DNA of 64,000 bases, taken from contig UQZN01000007.1 of assembly GCA_900545535.1 (NCBI GenBank), positions 48,140 through 112,139 of the forward strand, in the 5' to 3' direction. The notes below the pieces were generated by a model. The model saw only the letters and a list, made by a program, of their open reading frames with translations, was not told where the DNA came from and did no database searches. The position numbers were made by a program, and so were the translations under genes. Shown here one piece after another: positions 33,797 to 42,235 of this stretch (position 1 is its first letter; every line of letters begins with the position of its first letter). Origin of the DNA: an uncultured Phascolarctobacterium sp. (GTDB lineage Bacteria > Bacillota > Negativicutes > Acidaminococcales > Acidaminococcaceae).

Positions 33797-34984
33797 ATGG
33801 CAAAGCAAAAATATGAAAGAACAAAACCGCATGCTAATATCGGTACCATCGGTCACGTTGACCATGGTAAAACAACCCTGACCGCAGCAATCACTAAAGT
33901 ATTGGCTTCTAAAGGCGGCGCAGAATTCATGGATTACTCCATGATCGATAAAGCCCCTGAAGAAAGAGAACGCGGTATCACCATCAACACTTCCCACGTA
34001 GAATATGAAACTGCAACCCGTCACTACGCACACGTAGACTGCCCAGGCCATGCTGACTATGTTAAAAACATGATCACCGGCGCAGCACAAATGGACGGAG
34101 CTATCCTGGTAGTATCCGCAGCAGACGGCCCGATGCCGCAAACCCGTGAGCACATCCTGCTCGCCCGCCAAGTAGGCGTACCGGCAATGGTAGTGTTCCT
34201 GAACAAAGCAGACATGGTAGACGATCCGGAACTGATCGAATTAGTAGAAATGGAAGTACGTGAACTGCTCTCCAGCTACGACTTCCCCGGCGACGACATT
34301 CCTGTAATAGTAGGTTCCGCACTGAAAGCACTGGAAGGCGACGCAGCATACGAAGCAAAAATCATGGAACTGATGGACGCAGTAGACGCATACATTCCTA
34401 TCCCGGAACGCGCAACTGACAAACCGTTCCTGATGCCTGTAGAAGACGTGTTCACGATCACCGGCCGTGGTACAGTAGCAACTGGCCGTGTAGAGCGTGG
34501 CGTAATCAAAGTAGGCGACAACATTGAGATCGTCGGCATGACAGAAGAGAAAAAAGCAACAGTAGTAACAGGCGTAGAAATGTTCCGCAAATTGCTGGAC
34601 GAAGCAGTAGCAGGTGACAACATCGGCTGCCTGCTGCGTGGTGTAGACCGTAAAGACATCGAGCGCGGTCAGGTACTTGCAAAACCGGGCAGCATTCATC
34701 CGCACACAAAATTCAAAGCAGAAGTATACGTACTGACGAAAGAAGAAGGCGGCCGTCATACACCGTTCTTCAACGGCTATCGTCCGCAGTTCTACTTCAG
34801 AACAACAGACGTAACAGGCGTGACTGAATTACCGGAAGGCATCGAAATGGTAATGCCTGGCGATAACGTAACGATGGACGTAGAGCTGATCACTCCGATC
34901 GCAATCGAGCCTGGTCTGCGTTTTGCGATCCGCGAAGGCGGCCGTACTGTTGGCGCTGGCGTTGTTGCTGCTATCAACGAATAA
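33797..34984 (+). CDS. tuf: Elongation factor Tu
   Basis: EF-Tu delivers aminoacyl-tRNA to the ribosome. It has 395 residues, with GHVDHGKTTLTAAIT (G1), RGITINTSHVEYE, DCPGHADYVKNM (G3), NKADMVDD (G4) and the domain II-III RFAIREGGRTVGAGVV at the end. AAGGGAGGA precedes the ATG. Most of the gene favours GCA and GTA for Ala and Val, whereas fusA, rpsJ and the last 60 bases of tuf itself favour GCT and GTT (see findings). A hairpin terminator follows. Confidence 0.98.
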   Translation: MAKQKYERTKPHANIGTIGHVDHGKTTLTAAITKVLASKGGAEFMDYSMIDKAPEERERGITINTSHVEYETATRHYAHVDCPGHADYVKNMITGAAQMDGAILVVSAADGPMPQTREHILLARQVGVPAMVVFLNKADMVDDPELIELVEMEVRELLSSYDFPGDDIPVIVGSALKALEGDAAYEAKIMELMDAVDAYIPIPERATDKPFLMPVEDVFTITGRGTVATGRVERGVIKVGDNIEIVGMTEEKKATVVTGVEMFRKLLDEAVAGDNIGCLLRGVDRKDIERGQVLAKPGSIHPHTKFKAEVYVLTKEEGGRHTPFFNGYRPQFYFRTTDVTGVTELPEGIEMVMPGDNVTMDVELITPIAIEPGLRFAIREGGRTVGAGVVAAINE

Positions 34985-35002
34985 TCTTTAATTAGATCCC
35001 GA

Positions 35003-35030
35003 ATGAGGGGCTAATAAAAGCCCCTCATTT
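35003..35030 (+). terminator. Terminator after tuf
   Basis: ATGAGGGGCT (35003-35012) pairs with AGCCCCTCAT (35019-35028). The T run is short, so it may be leaky and let some transcription into the S10 operon. Confidence 0.75.
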
Positions 35031-35149
35031 ACTTATGTTTATTTGCATGGCCCTGCGATGATGTGAGAGGTTGCTTGCCTGCTAGACAGGGAGATTTTCA
35101 CGGAGTATGTCCGTTCTTAGAAACGTGGCGATTAGGAGGAAAAATTTTA
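35031..35149 (+). promoter_or_regulatory. Leader of the S10 operon with small hairpins
   Basis: No clear promoter is seen. CCTGCTAGACAGG (hairpin near 35079-35091) and CGGAGTATGTCCG (near 35101-35113) are two compact stem-loops before the TTAGGAGGA ribosome site. Firmicutes often control S10 operons through leader RNA, but I cannot assign this one to a known family. Confidence 0.4.
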
Positions 35150-35461
35150 ATGTCAAAATCACAGAAAATCAGAATACGCTTAAAAGCGTATGATCACAAA
35201 GCGCTTGATCAAAGTGCTGCAAAAATTGTAGAAACTGCGAAACGTACCGGTGCTCAAGTTTCCGGTCCTATTCCGCTTCCTACTGAAAAAAATATCTATA
35301 CGATTCTGCGTTCTCCTCATGTAAACAAGGATTCTCGTGAACAATTCGAGATGCGTACCCACAAAAGACTTGTAGACATTCTGGAACCGACTGCGAAGAC
35401 TGTTGATGCTTTGATGCGTCTTGACCTTCCTGCCGGCGTAGATATCGAGATTAAACTGTAA
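35150..35461 (+). CDS. rpsJ: 30S ribosomal protein S10
   Basis: S10 is a 30S head protein and also NusE in antitermination. The ATG at 35150, about 9 bases after TTAGGAGGA, gives 103 residues starting MSKSQKIRIRLKAYDHKALD. An in-frame start at 35063 would add a non-family extension. SGPIPLPTEKNIYTILRSPH and FEMRTHKRLVDIL are typical. First gene of the S10 operon. Confidence 0.98.
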   Translation: MSKSQKIRIRLKAYDHKALDQSAAKIVETAKRTGAQVSGPIPLPTEKNIYTILRSPHVNKDSREQFEMRTHKRLVDILEPTAKTVDALMRLDLPAGVDIEIKL

Positions 35462-35476
35462 GGAGGAGGTGCAATA

Positions 35477-36118
35477 ATGGCTAAAGGAATCTTAGGCAAG
35501 AAAATTGGTATGACCCAAATTTTTGAAGCTGACGGCAGACTGATCCCTGTTACTGTTGTAGAAGCAGGACCTTGCGTTGTCGTTCAAAATAAAACCGAAG
35601 AAACAGACGGTTATAATGCTGTTCAACTTGGGTTTGGCGAAGTTAAAGAAAAACATATGACCAAACCGATGAAAGGCCATTTTGACAAAGCCGGCGTAAC
35701 TCCGGTTAAATTTGTCAAAGAATTGCGGTTGTCTGCTCCTTCTGAATATACAGTCGGCCAACAAATCACTGCTGACATTTTTGCTGCTGGGGAACTGATT
35801 GATGCAACCGGTATTTCCCGCGGTAAAGGCTTTGCAGGCACTATTAAGCGCCACAATTTCGCTCGTGGTCCTATGAAGCACGGTTCCAAATCCCATCGTG
35901 AGCCCGGTTCCATGGGTCCTATGCATTCCGGTCCTGGCGGTAGAGTAATCAAAGGCAAAAAATTGCCTGGCCGTATGGGTAATGCACAAGTAACTGTTCA
36001 ACGTTTGACTGTTGCTAAAGTTGATGTTGAACGTAATCTTATTTTGGTTAAAGGCTCCATTCCTGGTGCCGCTGGTTCTTTTGTTGTAATTAAAGAAACA
36101 GTAAAACCTAATAAATAA
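35477..36118 (+). CDS. rplC: 50S ribosomal protein L3
   Basis: L3 is an early 23S-binding protein near the peptidyl transferase centre. It has 213 residues, with GILGKKIGMTQIFEADGRLI at the start and the loop HNFARGPMKHGSKSHREPGS that reaches the active site. AGGAGGAGGTG precedes the ATG. Confidence 0.98.
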   Translation: MAKGILGKKIGMTQIFEADGRLIPVTVVEAGPCVVVQNKTEETDGYNAVQLGFGEVKEKHMTKPMKGHFDKAGVTPVKFVKELRLSAPSEYTVGQQITADIFAAGELIDATGISRGKGFAGTIKRHNFARGPMKHGSKSHREPGSMGPMHSGPGGRVIKGKKLPGRMGNAQVTVQRLTVAKVDVERNLILVKGSIPGAAGSFVVIKETVKPNK

Positions 36119-36150
36119 GAGCGTAAGCGAAAGAAAGGAGGATGCTTCTA

Positions 36151-36780
36151 ATGCCGAAGTTATCAGTATATAACATCGCCGGTCAAGCTACCGGTGAAGA
36201 AATAGAATTGAATGATCTCGTGTTTGGCGTTGAATTTAATGAAGCTGTTGTACATCAAGCAATTGTTATGCAACAGGCTGCTGAACGTCAAGGCACTTCT
36301 GCTACCAAAACCCGCGGTATGGTTCGCGGCGGCGGTCGTAAACCGTGGAGACAAAAAGGCACTGGCCGCGCTCGCAGCGGTTCTACCCGTTCTCCGATTT
36401 GGGTAGGTGGTGGTACCACTTTTGGTCCCCAACCTCGCAGTTATGCGAAAAAAATGCCCCGCAAGGCTCGTCGTTTAGCAATCCGTTGCGCATTGTCCGC
36501 GAAAGTTGCTGCCGGTGAACTGGTTATTGTTGAGGGCTTGAGCTTTGATGCTCCTAAAACTAAAAATGTTGTGACGATGCTGTCTGCTTTTGACGCTGCT
36601 GATAAAAAAGCTTTGCTCATTACTGATGGTGCTAATGAAAACGTTGAGCTGTCTTCCCGCAACATCCCGAAAGTCACTGCACTTTCCAACGGTTGCCTGA
36701 ACTGCTTCGATCTGCTTCACAACAATAAAGTGTTCTTGGCAAAAGACGCTGTAGCTAAAATTGAGGAGGTGCTCGCATAA
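36151..36780 (+). CDS. rplD: 50S ribosomal protein L4
   Basis: L4 lines the exit tunnel. ATG at 36151 is preferred to ATG at 36142 because AAAGGAGG ends at 36141, giving a 9-base spacing and the N-terminus MPKLSVYN, 209 residues. RQGTSATKTRGMVRGGGRKP and KGTGRARSGSTRSPIWVGGG form the tunnel loop, site of macrolide-resistance changes elsewhere. It overlaps rplW by one base. Confidence 0.98.
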   Translation: MPKLSVYNIAGQATGEEIELNDLVFGVEFNEAVVHQAIVMQQAAERQGTSATKTRGMVRGGGRKPWRQKGTGRARSGSTRSPIWVGGGTTFGPQPRSYAKKMPRKARRLAIRCALSAKVAAGELVIVEGLSFDAPKTKNVVTMLSAFDAADKKALLITDGANENVELSSRNIPKVTALSNGCLNCFDLLHNNKVFLAKDAVAKIEEVLA

Positions 36781-37070
36781 TGGCTGCTAACCCTCGCGAT
36801 ATTTTACTCCGTCCGATCATTACTGAAAAAACTTCCGTAATGCTTCAAGACAACAAATATACTTTCCAAGTTCCTTTGACTGCTAACAAAGTGGAAATCC
36901 GCCAGGCAGTTGAACAAATTTTCAAAGTTAAAGTGTTAAGCGTAAATACTGTCCGCGTATTTGGCAAAACCAAACGCATGGGCAAATACGTTGGCAAACG
37001 TTCCGATTATAAGAAAGCAATCGTGAAGCTTGCTGAAGGCAATACGATTCCCATTTTCGAAGGAATGTAA
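36780..37070 (+). CDS. rplW: 50S ribosomal protein L23
   Basis: L23 lies at the tunnel exit and docks trigger factor and SRP. It has 96 residues, with ILLRPIITEKTSVMLQDNKY and VNTVRVFGKTKRMGKYVGKR. Its start overlaps the rplD stop (TAATG), and GAGGAGGTG lies within rplD. Confidence 0.98.
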   Translation: MAANPRDILLRPIITEKTSVMLQDNKYTFQVPLTANKVEIRQAVEQIFKVKVLSVNTVRVFGKTKRMGKYVGKRSDYKKAIVKLAEGNTIPIFEGM

Positions 37071-37096
37071 TTTGACGTAATAAGGAGGCAAATTAA

Positions 37097-37927
37097 ATGG
37101 CTATTAAAAGCTTTAATCCGTATTCTCCTTCGAGACGCTTCATTACAGTGTCAACCTTCGAAGAGATTACAACTGATAAGCCTTACCGTCCGCTGGTTGA
37201 AAAGCTGCAAAAACACGCAGGTCGTAACAATACCGGTAAAATGACTGTTCGTCATCAGGGCGGCGGTAATAAAAGACAATATCGTATCATCGATTTCAAA
37301 CGCAATAAAGACGGTGTTCCGGCTCGCGTTGCTACCGTTGAATATGATCCTAACCGTAATGCACGTATCGCTTTAGTAAATTATGCTGACGGCGAAAAAC
37401 GTTATATCCTCGCTCCTTTAGACCTTAAAGTTGGCGATGTTATCGAAAGCGGTCCTGAAGCTGATATTAAAATCGGCAACTGCCTGCCTTTGAAAAACAT
37501 GCCGCTTGGTACTACGGTCCACAATGTTGAGCTCAAAATCGGCAAAGGCGGCCAAATGGTTCGCAGTGCTGGTACTTCCGCTCAGCTGATGGCTAAAGAA
37601 GGCGATTATGCTCTGCTCCGTCTCCCTTCCGGCGAGATCCGCAAAGTACATATCAACTGCCGCGCAACTATCGGTCAGGTTGGTAATATCGACGCTGAAA
37701 ACATCTGCATCGGTAAAGCAGGCCGTTCCCGCTGGCTCGGTATTCGTCCGGCTAACCGCGGTGTTGTAATGAATCCGAACGACCATCCGCATGGTGGTGG
37801 TGAAGGTCATTCTCCTGTTGGTCGTAAACGTCCTGTTACTCCTTGGGGTAAATGTGCATTTGGTACTCGTACCCGCAAAGAGAAAAAAGCTTCTAGCAAA
37901 TTAATCGTAAAACGTAGAACGAAATAA
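37097..37927 (+). CDS. rplB: 50S ribosomal protein L2
   Basis: L2 is needed for subunit joining and peptidyl transfer. The 276-residue protein has MTVRHQGGGNKRQYRIIDFK and the C-terminal NPNDHPHGGGEGHSPVGRK with the conserved His near the catalytic centre. AAGGAGG precedes the ATG. Confidence 0.98.
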   Translation: MAIKSFNPYSPSRRFITVSTFEEITTDKPYRPLVEKLQKHAGRNNTGKMTVRHQGGGNKRQYRIIDFKRNKDGVPARVATVEYDPNRNARIALVNYADGEKRYILAPLDLKVGDVIESGPEADIKIGNCLPLKNMPLGTTVHNVELKIGKGGQMVRSAGTSAQLMAKEGDYALLRLPSGEIRKVHINCRATIGQVGNIDAENICIGKAGRSRWLGIRPANRGVVMNPNDHPHGGGEGHSPVGRKRPVTPWGKCAFGTRTRKEKKASSKLIVKRRTK

Positions 37928-37957
37928 TTACAAGGATAGAGAAAGGAGGCTAACCTA

Positions 37958-38233
37958 GTGTCCAGATCAATCAAAAAAGGACCGTATGTCCATGCAAGTC
38001 TTCAAAAGAAGATTGAAGCGCTCAACGCTTCTAACGATAAAAAGGTCGTAAAAACATGGTCTCGCAGCTCCACTATTCTTCCGGATTTCTTGGGCCATAC
38101 TATTGCCGTGCATGACGGACGTAAACATGTGCCTGTATTTATCACTGAAGATATGGTAGGCCACAAACTAGGAGAATTTGCTCCTACACGTACTTACAAA
38201 GGCCATGCCGATAAGAGTACATCTTTAAAATAA
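37958..38233 (+). CDS. rpsS: 30S ribosomal protein S19
   Basis: S19 binds the 30S head with S13. It has 91 residues from a GTG start after AAAGGAGG, with SRSIKKGPYVHASLQKKI, RSSTILPDFLGHTIAVHDGR and GEFAPTRTYKGHA. Confidence 0.98.
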   Translation: MSRSIKKGPYVHASLQKKIEALNASNDKKVVKTWSRSSTILPDFLGHTIAVHDGRKHVPVFITEDMVGHKLGEFAPTRTYKGHADKSTSLK

Positions 38234-38254
38234 GGGGAAAGGGGGCACAATAAC

Positions 38255-38587
38255 ATGGAAGCAAAAGCTATTGCAAGATATGTTCGCATCGCGCCGCGCA
38301 AACTGCGTATCGTGATTGATCTTATCCGCGGCAAATCTGTGGGTGAAGCATTCGCGATCCTCAAACATACCCCTAAGGTTGGTTCTGAGGTTATTGAAAA
38401 AGTATTGCGCAGTGCAGTTGCAAATGCTGAACATAACAATGATATGAATGTGGATAATCTGATCGTATCTTCCTGCTTTGTAGATCAAGGTCCGACCATG
38501 AAAAGAATCCATCCGCGTTCCCGTGGACAGGCGTTCAAAATCTTGAAACGTTCTAGCCACGTAACCGTTGCTGTTAAAGAAAAATAA
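38255..38587 (+). CDS. rplV: 50S ribosomal protein L22
   Basis: L22 is a globular protein with a beta-hairpin in the exit tunnel. It has 110 residues, with YVRIAPRKLRIVIDLIRGKS at the start and the tunnel hairpin QGPTMKRIHPRSRGQAFKIL near the end. Confidence 0.98.
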   Translation: MEAKAIARYVRIAPRKLRIVIDLIRGKSVGEAFAILKHTPKVGSEVIEKVLRSAVANAEHNNDMNVDNLIVSSCFVDQGPTMKRIHPRSRGQAFKILKRSSHVTVAVKEK

Positions 38588-38614
38588 TATCCCGGAAAAA
38601 GGAGGGAAAAGATA

Positions 38615-39283
38615 GTGGGTCAAAAAGTTAATCCGCATGGTCTCCGCGTAGGTATTATCAAAGATTGGGATTCCAAATGGTATGCTGACAAAGACTATGA
38701 GAAATTCTTATTAGAAGATATTAAAATTCGTGAATTCATTAAAGAAAAACTGTTCTTGTCCGGTATCTCTAAAGTAGAAATCGAACGCGCTTCGAATAGA
38801 GCCCGCATCTCTATCCATACTGCTAAACCTGGTATGGTAATCGGTCGTCAGGGCAGCAACATTGAATTGCTGAAAAACGACTTGAAAAAAATGACCGACA
38901 GCGTAATTGATATCAATATCGTTGAGGTAAAAACCCCGGATATGGACGCAACTTTGGTTGCAGAGAACATTGCATCTCAGCTGGAACGCCGTATTGCTTT
39001 CCGCCGTGCAATGAAACAGTGTGTTGGCCGTACCATGCGCATGGGCGCTAAAGGTATTAAAGTTCAGGTTGGCGGTCGTCTGGGCGGTGCTGAAATCGCT
39101 CGCAGCGAAAGCTATCGTGAAGGCAGCATTCCTCTGCACACTCTGCGTGCTGATATTGATTATGGCACAGCAGAAGCTCATACTACTTATGGCCGCATCG
39201 GCGTAAAAGTATGGATCTACAAAGGTGAAGTCCTTCCTGAAAGCAAAGAAGTAGCGCAAGCTGCTCCGGTTAAGGAGGCATAA
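38615..39283 (+). CDS. rpsC: 30S ribosomal protein S3
   Basis: S3 is at the mRNA entry and has helicase-like action with S4. It has 222 residues, a GTG start after AAAGGAGGG, GQKVNPHGLRVGIIKDWDSK, the KH-domain IGRQGSNIELLKNDL, and GGRLGGAEIARSESYREGS. The C-terminus is short and rich in Ala and Glu. Confidence 0.98.
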   Translation: MGQKVNPHGLRVGIIKDWDSKWYADKDYEKFLLEDIKIREFIKEKLFLSGISKVEIERASNRARISIHTAKPGMVIGRQGSNIELLKNDLKKMTDSVIDINIVEVKTPDMDATLVAENIASQLERRIAFRRAMKQCVGRTMRMGAKGIKVQVGGRLGGAEIARSESYREGSIPLHTLRADIDYGTAEAHTTYGRIGVKVWIYKGEVLPESKEVAQAAPVKEA

Positions 39284-39287
39284 ACTA

Positions 39288-39740
39288 ATGTTATTACCGA
39301 AGAGAGTTAAACATCGTAAACAACATAGAGGCCGTATGACTGGTCGTGCAATGCGCGGTAACAAAATCGCTCATGGCGAGTATGGCCTGGTAGCATTGGA
39401 ACCCGCATGGATCACCAATCGTCAGATCGAAGCAGCTCGTATCGCGATGACACGTTATATCAAACGTGGCGGTCAAGTATGGATTCAAATTTTCCCGGAC
39501 AAACCGATCACTGCAAAACCTGCTGAAACTCGTATGGGTAGTGGTAAAGGTTCCCCTGAATATTGGGTAGCAGTAGTTAAACCCGGTCGCGTTATGTTCG
39601 AAATGAACGGAGTTAGCGAAGAGATCGCTAAAGAAGCTATGCGTCTTGCTAGCCACAAATTACCTATCAAATGTAAATTTGTGACCCGCGCACAGCAAGA
39701 AGCCGAAGCTGCCGCACAAGAAAAGGGTGGTGAAGCTTAA
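39288..39740 (+). CDS. rplP: 50S ribosomal protein L16
   Basis: L16 lies near the A-site tRNA elbow. It has 150 residues, starting MLLPKRVKHRKQHRGRMTGR with GNKIAHGEYGLVALEPAWIT and RMGSGKGSPEYWVAVVKPGR. It starts 4 bases after rpsC, whose end carries its AAGGAGG, and overlaps rpmC by one base. Confidence 0.98.
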   Translation: MLLPKRVKHRKQHRGRMTGRAMRGNKIAHGEYGLVALEPAWITNRQIEAARIAMTRYIKRGGQVWIQIFPDKPITAKPAETRMGSGKGSPEYWVAVVKPGRVMFEMNGVSEEIAKEAMRLASHKLPIKCKFVTRAQQEAEAAAQEKGGEA

Positions 39741-39934
39741 TGAAAACAACAGAAATTCGTGAAATGTCTGCTTCCGAGTTGGACAGCAAATTGGCTGGTT
39801 TGAAAGAAGAACTTTTCAACCTGCGTTTTCAAATGGCAACCGGACAATGTGAGAATCCGATGAAAATTCGCGAAGTCAAAAAGTCTATTGCCCGTATCAA
39901 GACCATTCAGCGTCAACGCGAGTTAAATGCCTGA
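39740..39934 (+). CDS. rpmC: 50S ribosomal protein L29
   Basis: A 64-residue two-helix protein at the tunnel exit, with EIREMSASELDSKLAGLKEE and ENPMKIREVKKSIARIKTI. Start and rplP stop overlap (TAATG). Confidence 0.97.
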   Translation: MKTTEIREMSASELDSKLAGLKEELFNLRFQMATGQCENPMKIREVKKSIARIKTIQRQRELNA

Positions 39935-39968
39935 GTGTGTTTGAAGTATGAAGAAGGAGGAAACAGTC

Positions 39969-40229
39969 GTGACCGAAGAAAGAAACGCACGTGTTACCCG
40001 TATCGGTAAAGTTGTCAGCGACAAAATGCAGAAAACTGTTGTAGTTGCTATTGAGCGTTTTGTTCAACATCCGCTTTACAAAAAAGGTGTAAAACATACT
40101 ATCAAATTCAAAGCTCATGATGAAAATAACGAAGCGCATATTGGCGACGTAGTTCAAATTATGCAAACTCGTCCGCTTTCCAAAGATAAATTCTGGCGTG
40201 TTATTGAAATTTTAGAGCGTGCAAAATAA
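39969..40229 (+). CDS. rpsQ: 30S ribosomal protein S17
   Basis: S17 is a primary 16S binder with an OB fold. GTG at 39969 lies 8 bases after AAGAAGGAGG and gives MTEERNARVTRIGKVVSDKM, 86 residues. An in-frame ATG at 39948 would place the ribosome site inside the coding region. RFVQHPLYKKGVKHTIKFKA is typical. Confidence 0.96.
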   Translation: MTEERNARVTRIGKVVSDKMQKTVVVAIERFVQHPLYKKGVKHTIKFKAHDENNEAHIGDVVQIMQTRPLSKDKFWRVIEILERAK

Positions 40230-40269
40230 GATATTGCCGATCAGATAAATTGGCAAGGGAGGGAAAACC

Positions 40270-40638
40270 ATGATACAACAACAAACCATTCTTAATGTTG
40301 GTGACAATACTGGCGCTAAGAAAGTTATGTGCATTCGCGTATTGGGCGGTTCTTACCGTAAATATGCTAACATTGGTGACGTGATCGTATGCGCTGTTAA
40401 AGATGCATCACCCGGTGGCGTTGTAAAAAAAGGTGACGTAGTAAAAGCAGTTGTTGTTCGTTCTGCAAAGGGCGTTCGTCGTCCAGACGGTTCTTATATC
40501 CGCTTCGACGAAAACGCAGCAGTTGTAATTAAAGACGATAAGAGCCCGCGCGGCACCCGTATTTTCGGGCCTGTTGCTCGTGAACTTCGCGATAAAGATT
40601 TCATGAAAATCATTTCTCTGGCACCGGAAGTGCTGTAA
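40270..40638 (+). CDS. rplN: 50S ribosomal protein L14
   Basis: L14 forms an intersubunit bridge and is the RsfS binding site. It has 122 residues, starting MIQQQTILNVGDNTGAKKVM with RPDGSYIRFDENAAVVI and RELRDKDFMKIISLAPEVL. Confidence 0.98.
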   Translation: MIQQQTILNVGDNTGAKKVMCIRVLGGSYRKYANIGDVIVCAVKDASPGGVVKKGDVVKAVVVRSAKGVRRPDGSYIRFDENAAVVIKDDKSPRGTRIFGPVARELRDKDFMKIISLAPEVL

Positions 40639-40674
40639 GAAATCTGATAATGCACATAAGGAGGTGTTCCTGAA

Positions 40675-41004
40675 ATGACTGCAGCAATCAAAATGCATGT
40701 AAAAAAAGGCGATACCGTTTTGGTTTTGTCCGGCAAAGATAAAGGCAAAGAAGGCAAGATCATTGAAGCTCTGCCTAAAAAGGCTAAAGTAGTCGTTGAA
40801 GGCGTAAATAAAGTAAAACGCCATACAAAACCGTCTCAGGCTAATCCCCAAGGCGGCATCATTACCAAAGAAGCTGCTATTGCTTCTTCCAAAGTAATGT
40901 TAGTATGCCCGGCTTGTAAAAAAGCTACTCGTATTAAAAAGACCGCAGTTTCCGGCAGCTTCGTAAGAACTTGCAAAAAATGCGGCGAAGTAATCGATAA
41001 ATAA
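40675..41004 (+). CDS. rplX: 50S ribosomal protein L24, zinc-ribbon type
   Basis: L24 helps start 50S assembly. It has 109 residues: the KOW segment MHVKKGDTVLVLSGKDKGKE, then VNKVKRHTKPSQANPQGGI. The C-terminal half has two Cys pairs (CPAC and CKKC), a predicted zinc ribbon found in many clostridia but not in E. coli L24. AAGGAGGTG precedes the ATG. Confidence 0.97.
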   Translation: MTAAIKMHVKKGDTVLVLSGKDKGKEGKIIEALPKKAKVVVEGVNKVKRHTKPSQANPQGGIITKEAAIASSKVMLVCPACKKATRIKKTAVSGSFVRTCKKCGEVIDK

Positions 41005-41030
41005 GATTCCGGGAAAGGAGGAAATTTTGA

Positions 41031-41576
41031 ATGGCAAAAACAAGATTACAAGAAAAGTATTTGTCCGAAGCTGTTAAAGGCATGATGGATAAATTCAACT
41101 ATAAAAACATTATGGAAATCCCTAAAATCGAAAAAGTTGTCATCAATATGGGTATCGGTGAAGCTGTAGCTAACAGCAAAGCATTAGATTCTGCTGTTGC
41201 AGATCTGACTTTGATCGCTGGTCAAAGACCGGTCATCACTAAAGCTAAAAAATCCATTGCAGCTTTTAAATTGCGTCAAGGGATGCCGATCGGTACCAAA
41301 GTTACCCTGCGCGGTGACCGCATGTATTACTTCCTTGATAAGTTGATGAACATTGCTCTTCCGCGCGTACGCGATTTTCGCGGCGTAAACCCCACTGCTT
41401 TCGACGGTCGTGGCAACTACGCATTGGGCATGAAAGAACAATTGATTTTCCCGGAAATTGAATATGATAAGATCGATAAAGTCCGTGGAATGGATATCAT
41501 CATTGTTACTACCGCTAAGACTGACGAGGAAGCCAGAGAATTACTCAGACTCCTCGGAATGCCGTTCAGCGCATAA
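41031..41576 (+). CDS. rplE: 50S ribosomal protein L5
   Basis: L5 binds 5S rRNA and contacts the P-site tRNA. It has 181 residues, with EIPKIEKVVINMGIGEAVAN, TKAKKSIAAFKLRQGMPIG and RDFRGVNPTAFDGRGNYALG. AAAGGAGGA lies before the ATG. Confidence 0.98.
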   Translation: MAKTRLQEKYLSEAVKGMMDKFNYKNIMEIPKIEKVVINMGIGEAVANSKALDSAVADLTLIAGQRPVITKAKKSIAAFKLRQGMPIGTKVTLRGDRMYYFLDKLMNIALPRVRDFRGVNPTAFDGRGNYALGMKEQLIFPEIEYDKIDKVRGMDIIIVTTAKTDEEARELLRLLGMPFSA

Positions 41577-41592
41577 GTGAGGAGGGAATACC

Positions 41593-41778
41593 TTGGCTAA
41601 AAAAGCCCTGATTGAAAAATGGAAAAATGAGCCGAAATTTGAAGTTCGCCGTTATAATCGCTGCAAGGTTTGCGGCAGACCACATGGCTATATGCGTAAA
41701 TTCGGTCTCTGCCGTATCTGCTTCCGTGAATACAGCTACCAAGGCGCTATTCCGGGAGTAACCAAAGCTAGCTGGTAA
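41593..41778 (+). CDS. rpsZ: 30S ribosomal protein S14, zinc-binding (type Z)
   Basis: S14 joins the 30S head late. The start is TTG after GAGGAGGG. In 61 residues Cys24, Cys27, Cys40 and Cys43 form the zinc site (CKVCG and CRICF), the form usual in Firmicutes and replaced by a zinc-free paralogue under zinc limitation in some species. Confidence 0.97.
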   Translation: MAKKALIEKWKNEPKFEVRRYNRCKVCGRPHGYMRKFGLCRICFREYSYQGAIPGVTKASW

Positions 41779-41809
41779 AACAGCAAATTAGGAAGGAGGG
41801 TATTTAAGT

Positions 41810-42208
41810 ATGGTAATGACTGACCCGATTGCCGATATGCTTACCCGTATTCGTAACGCAAACTCGGTTCATCACGATAAAGTTGAAATCCCCGGCTCCA
41901 AAATCAAAGTAGCTATTGCTGAGATTTTGAAAGCTGAAGGTTTCATTAAAGATTTTGAAGTACTTGCCGATAGCAAACAAAATGTTATCCGCGTCAGCCT
42001 GAAATACGGTGCTAATAAGGAAAAAGTTATTTCCGGCATCAAACGTATTTCTAAGCCCGGCTTGAGAGTATACTCTCAAAAAGATCAGCTGCCCAGAGTC
42101 CTTGGCGGCCTCGGTATCGCAGTGATTTCCACTTCTCAAGGCCTGATGACCGATAAAGCTGCCCGTAAGGCTGGTCTCGGTGGAGAAGTGCTGGCATACG
42201 TCTGGTAA
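41810..42208 (+). CDS. rpsH: 30S ribosomal protein S8
   Basis: S8 binds helix 21 of 16S rRNA and in many bacteria represses the spc operon. It has 132 residues from ATG at 41810 (10 bases after AAGGAGGG), starting MVMTDPIADMLTRIRNANSV. RISKPGLRVY and the C-terminal ISTSQGLMTDKAARKAGLGG are typical. Confidence 0.98.
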   Translation: MVMTDPIADMLTRIRNANSVHHDKVEIPGSKIKVAIAEILKAEGFIKDFEVLADSKQNVIRVSLKYGANKEKVISGIKRISKPGLRVYSQKDQLPRVLGGLGIAVISTSQGLMTDKAARKAGLGGEVLAYVW

Positions 42209-42235
42209 TACTTGAAAGATAGGAGGTGCTCATAA

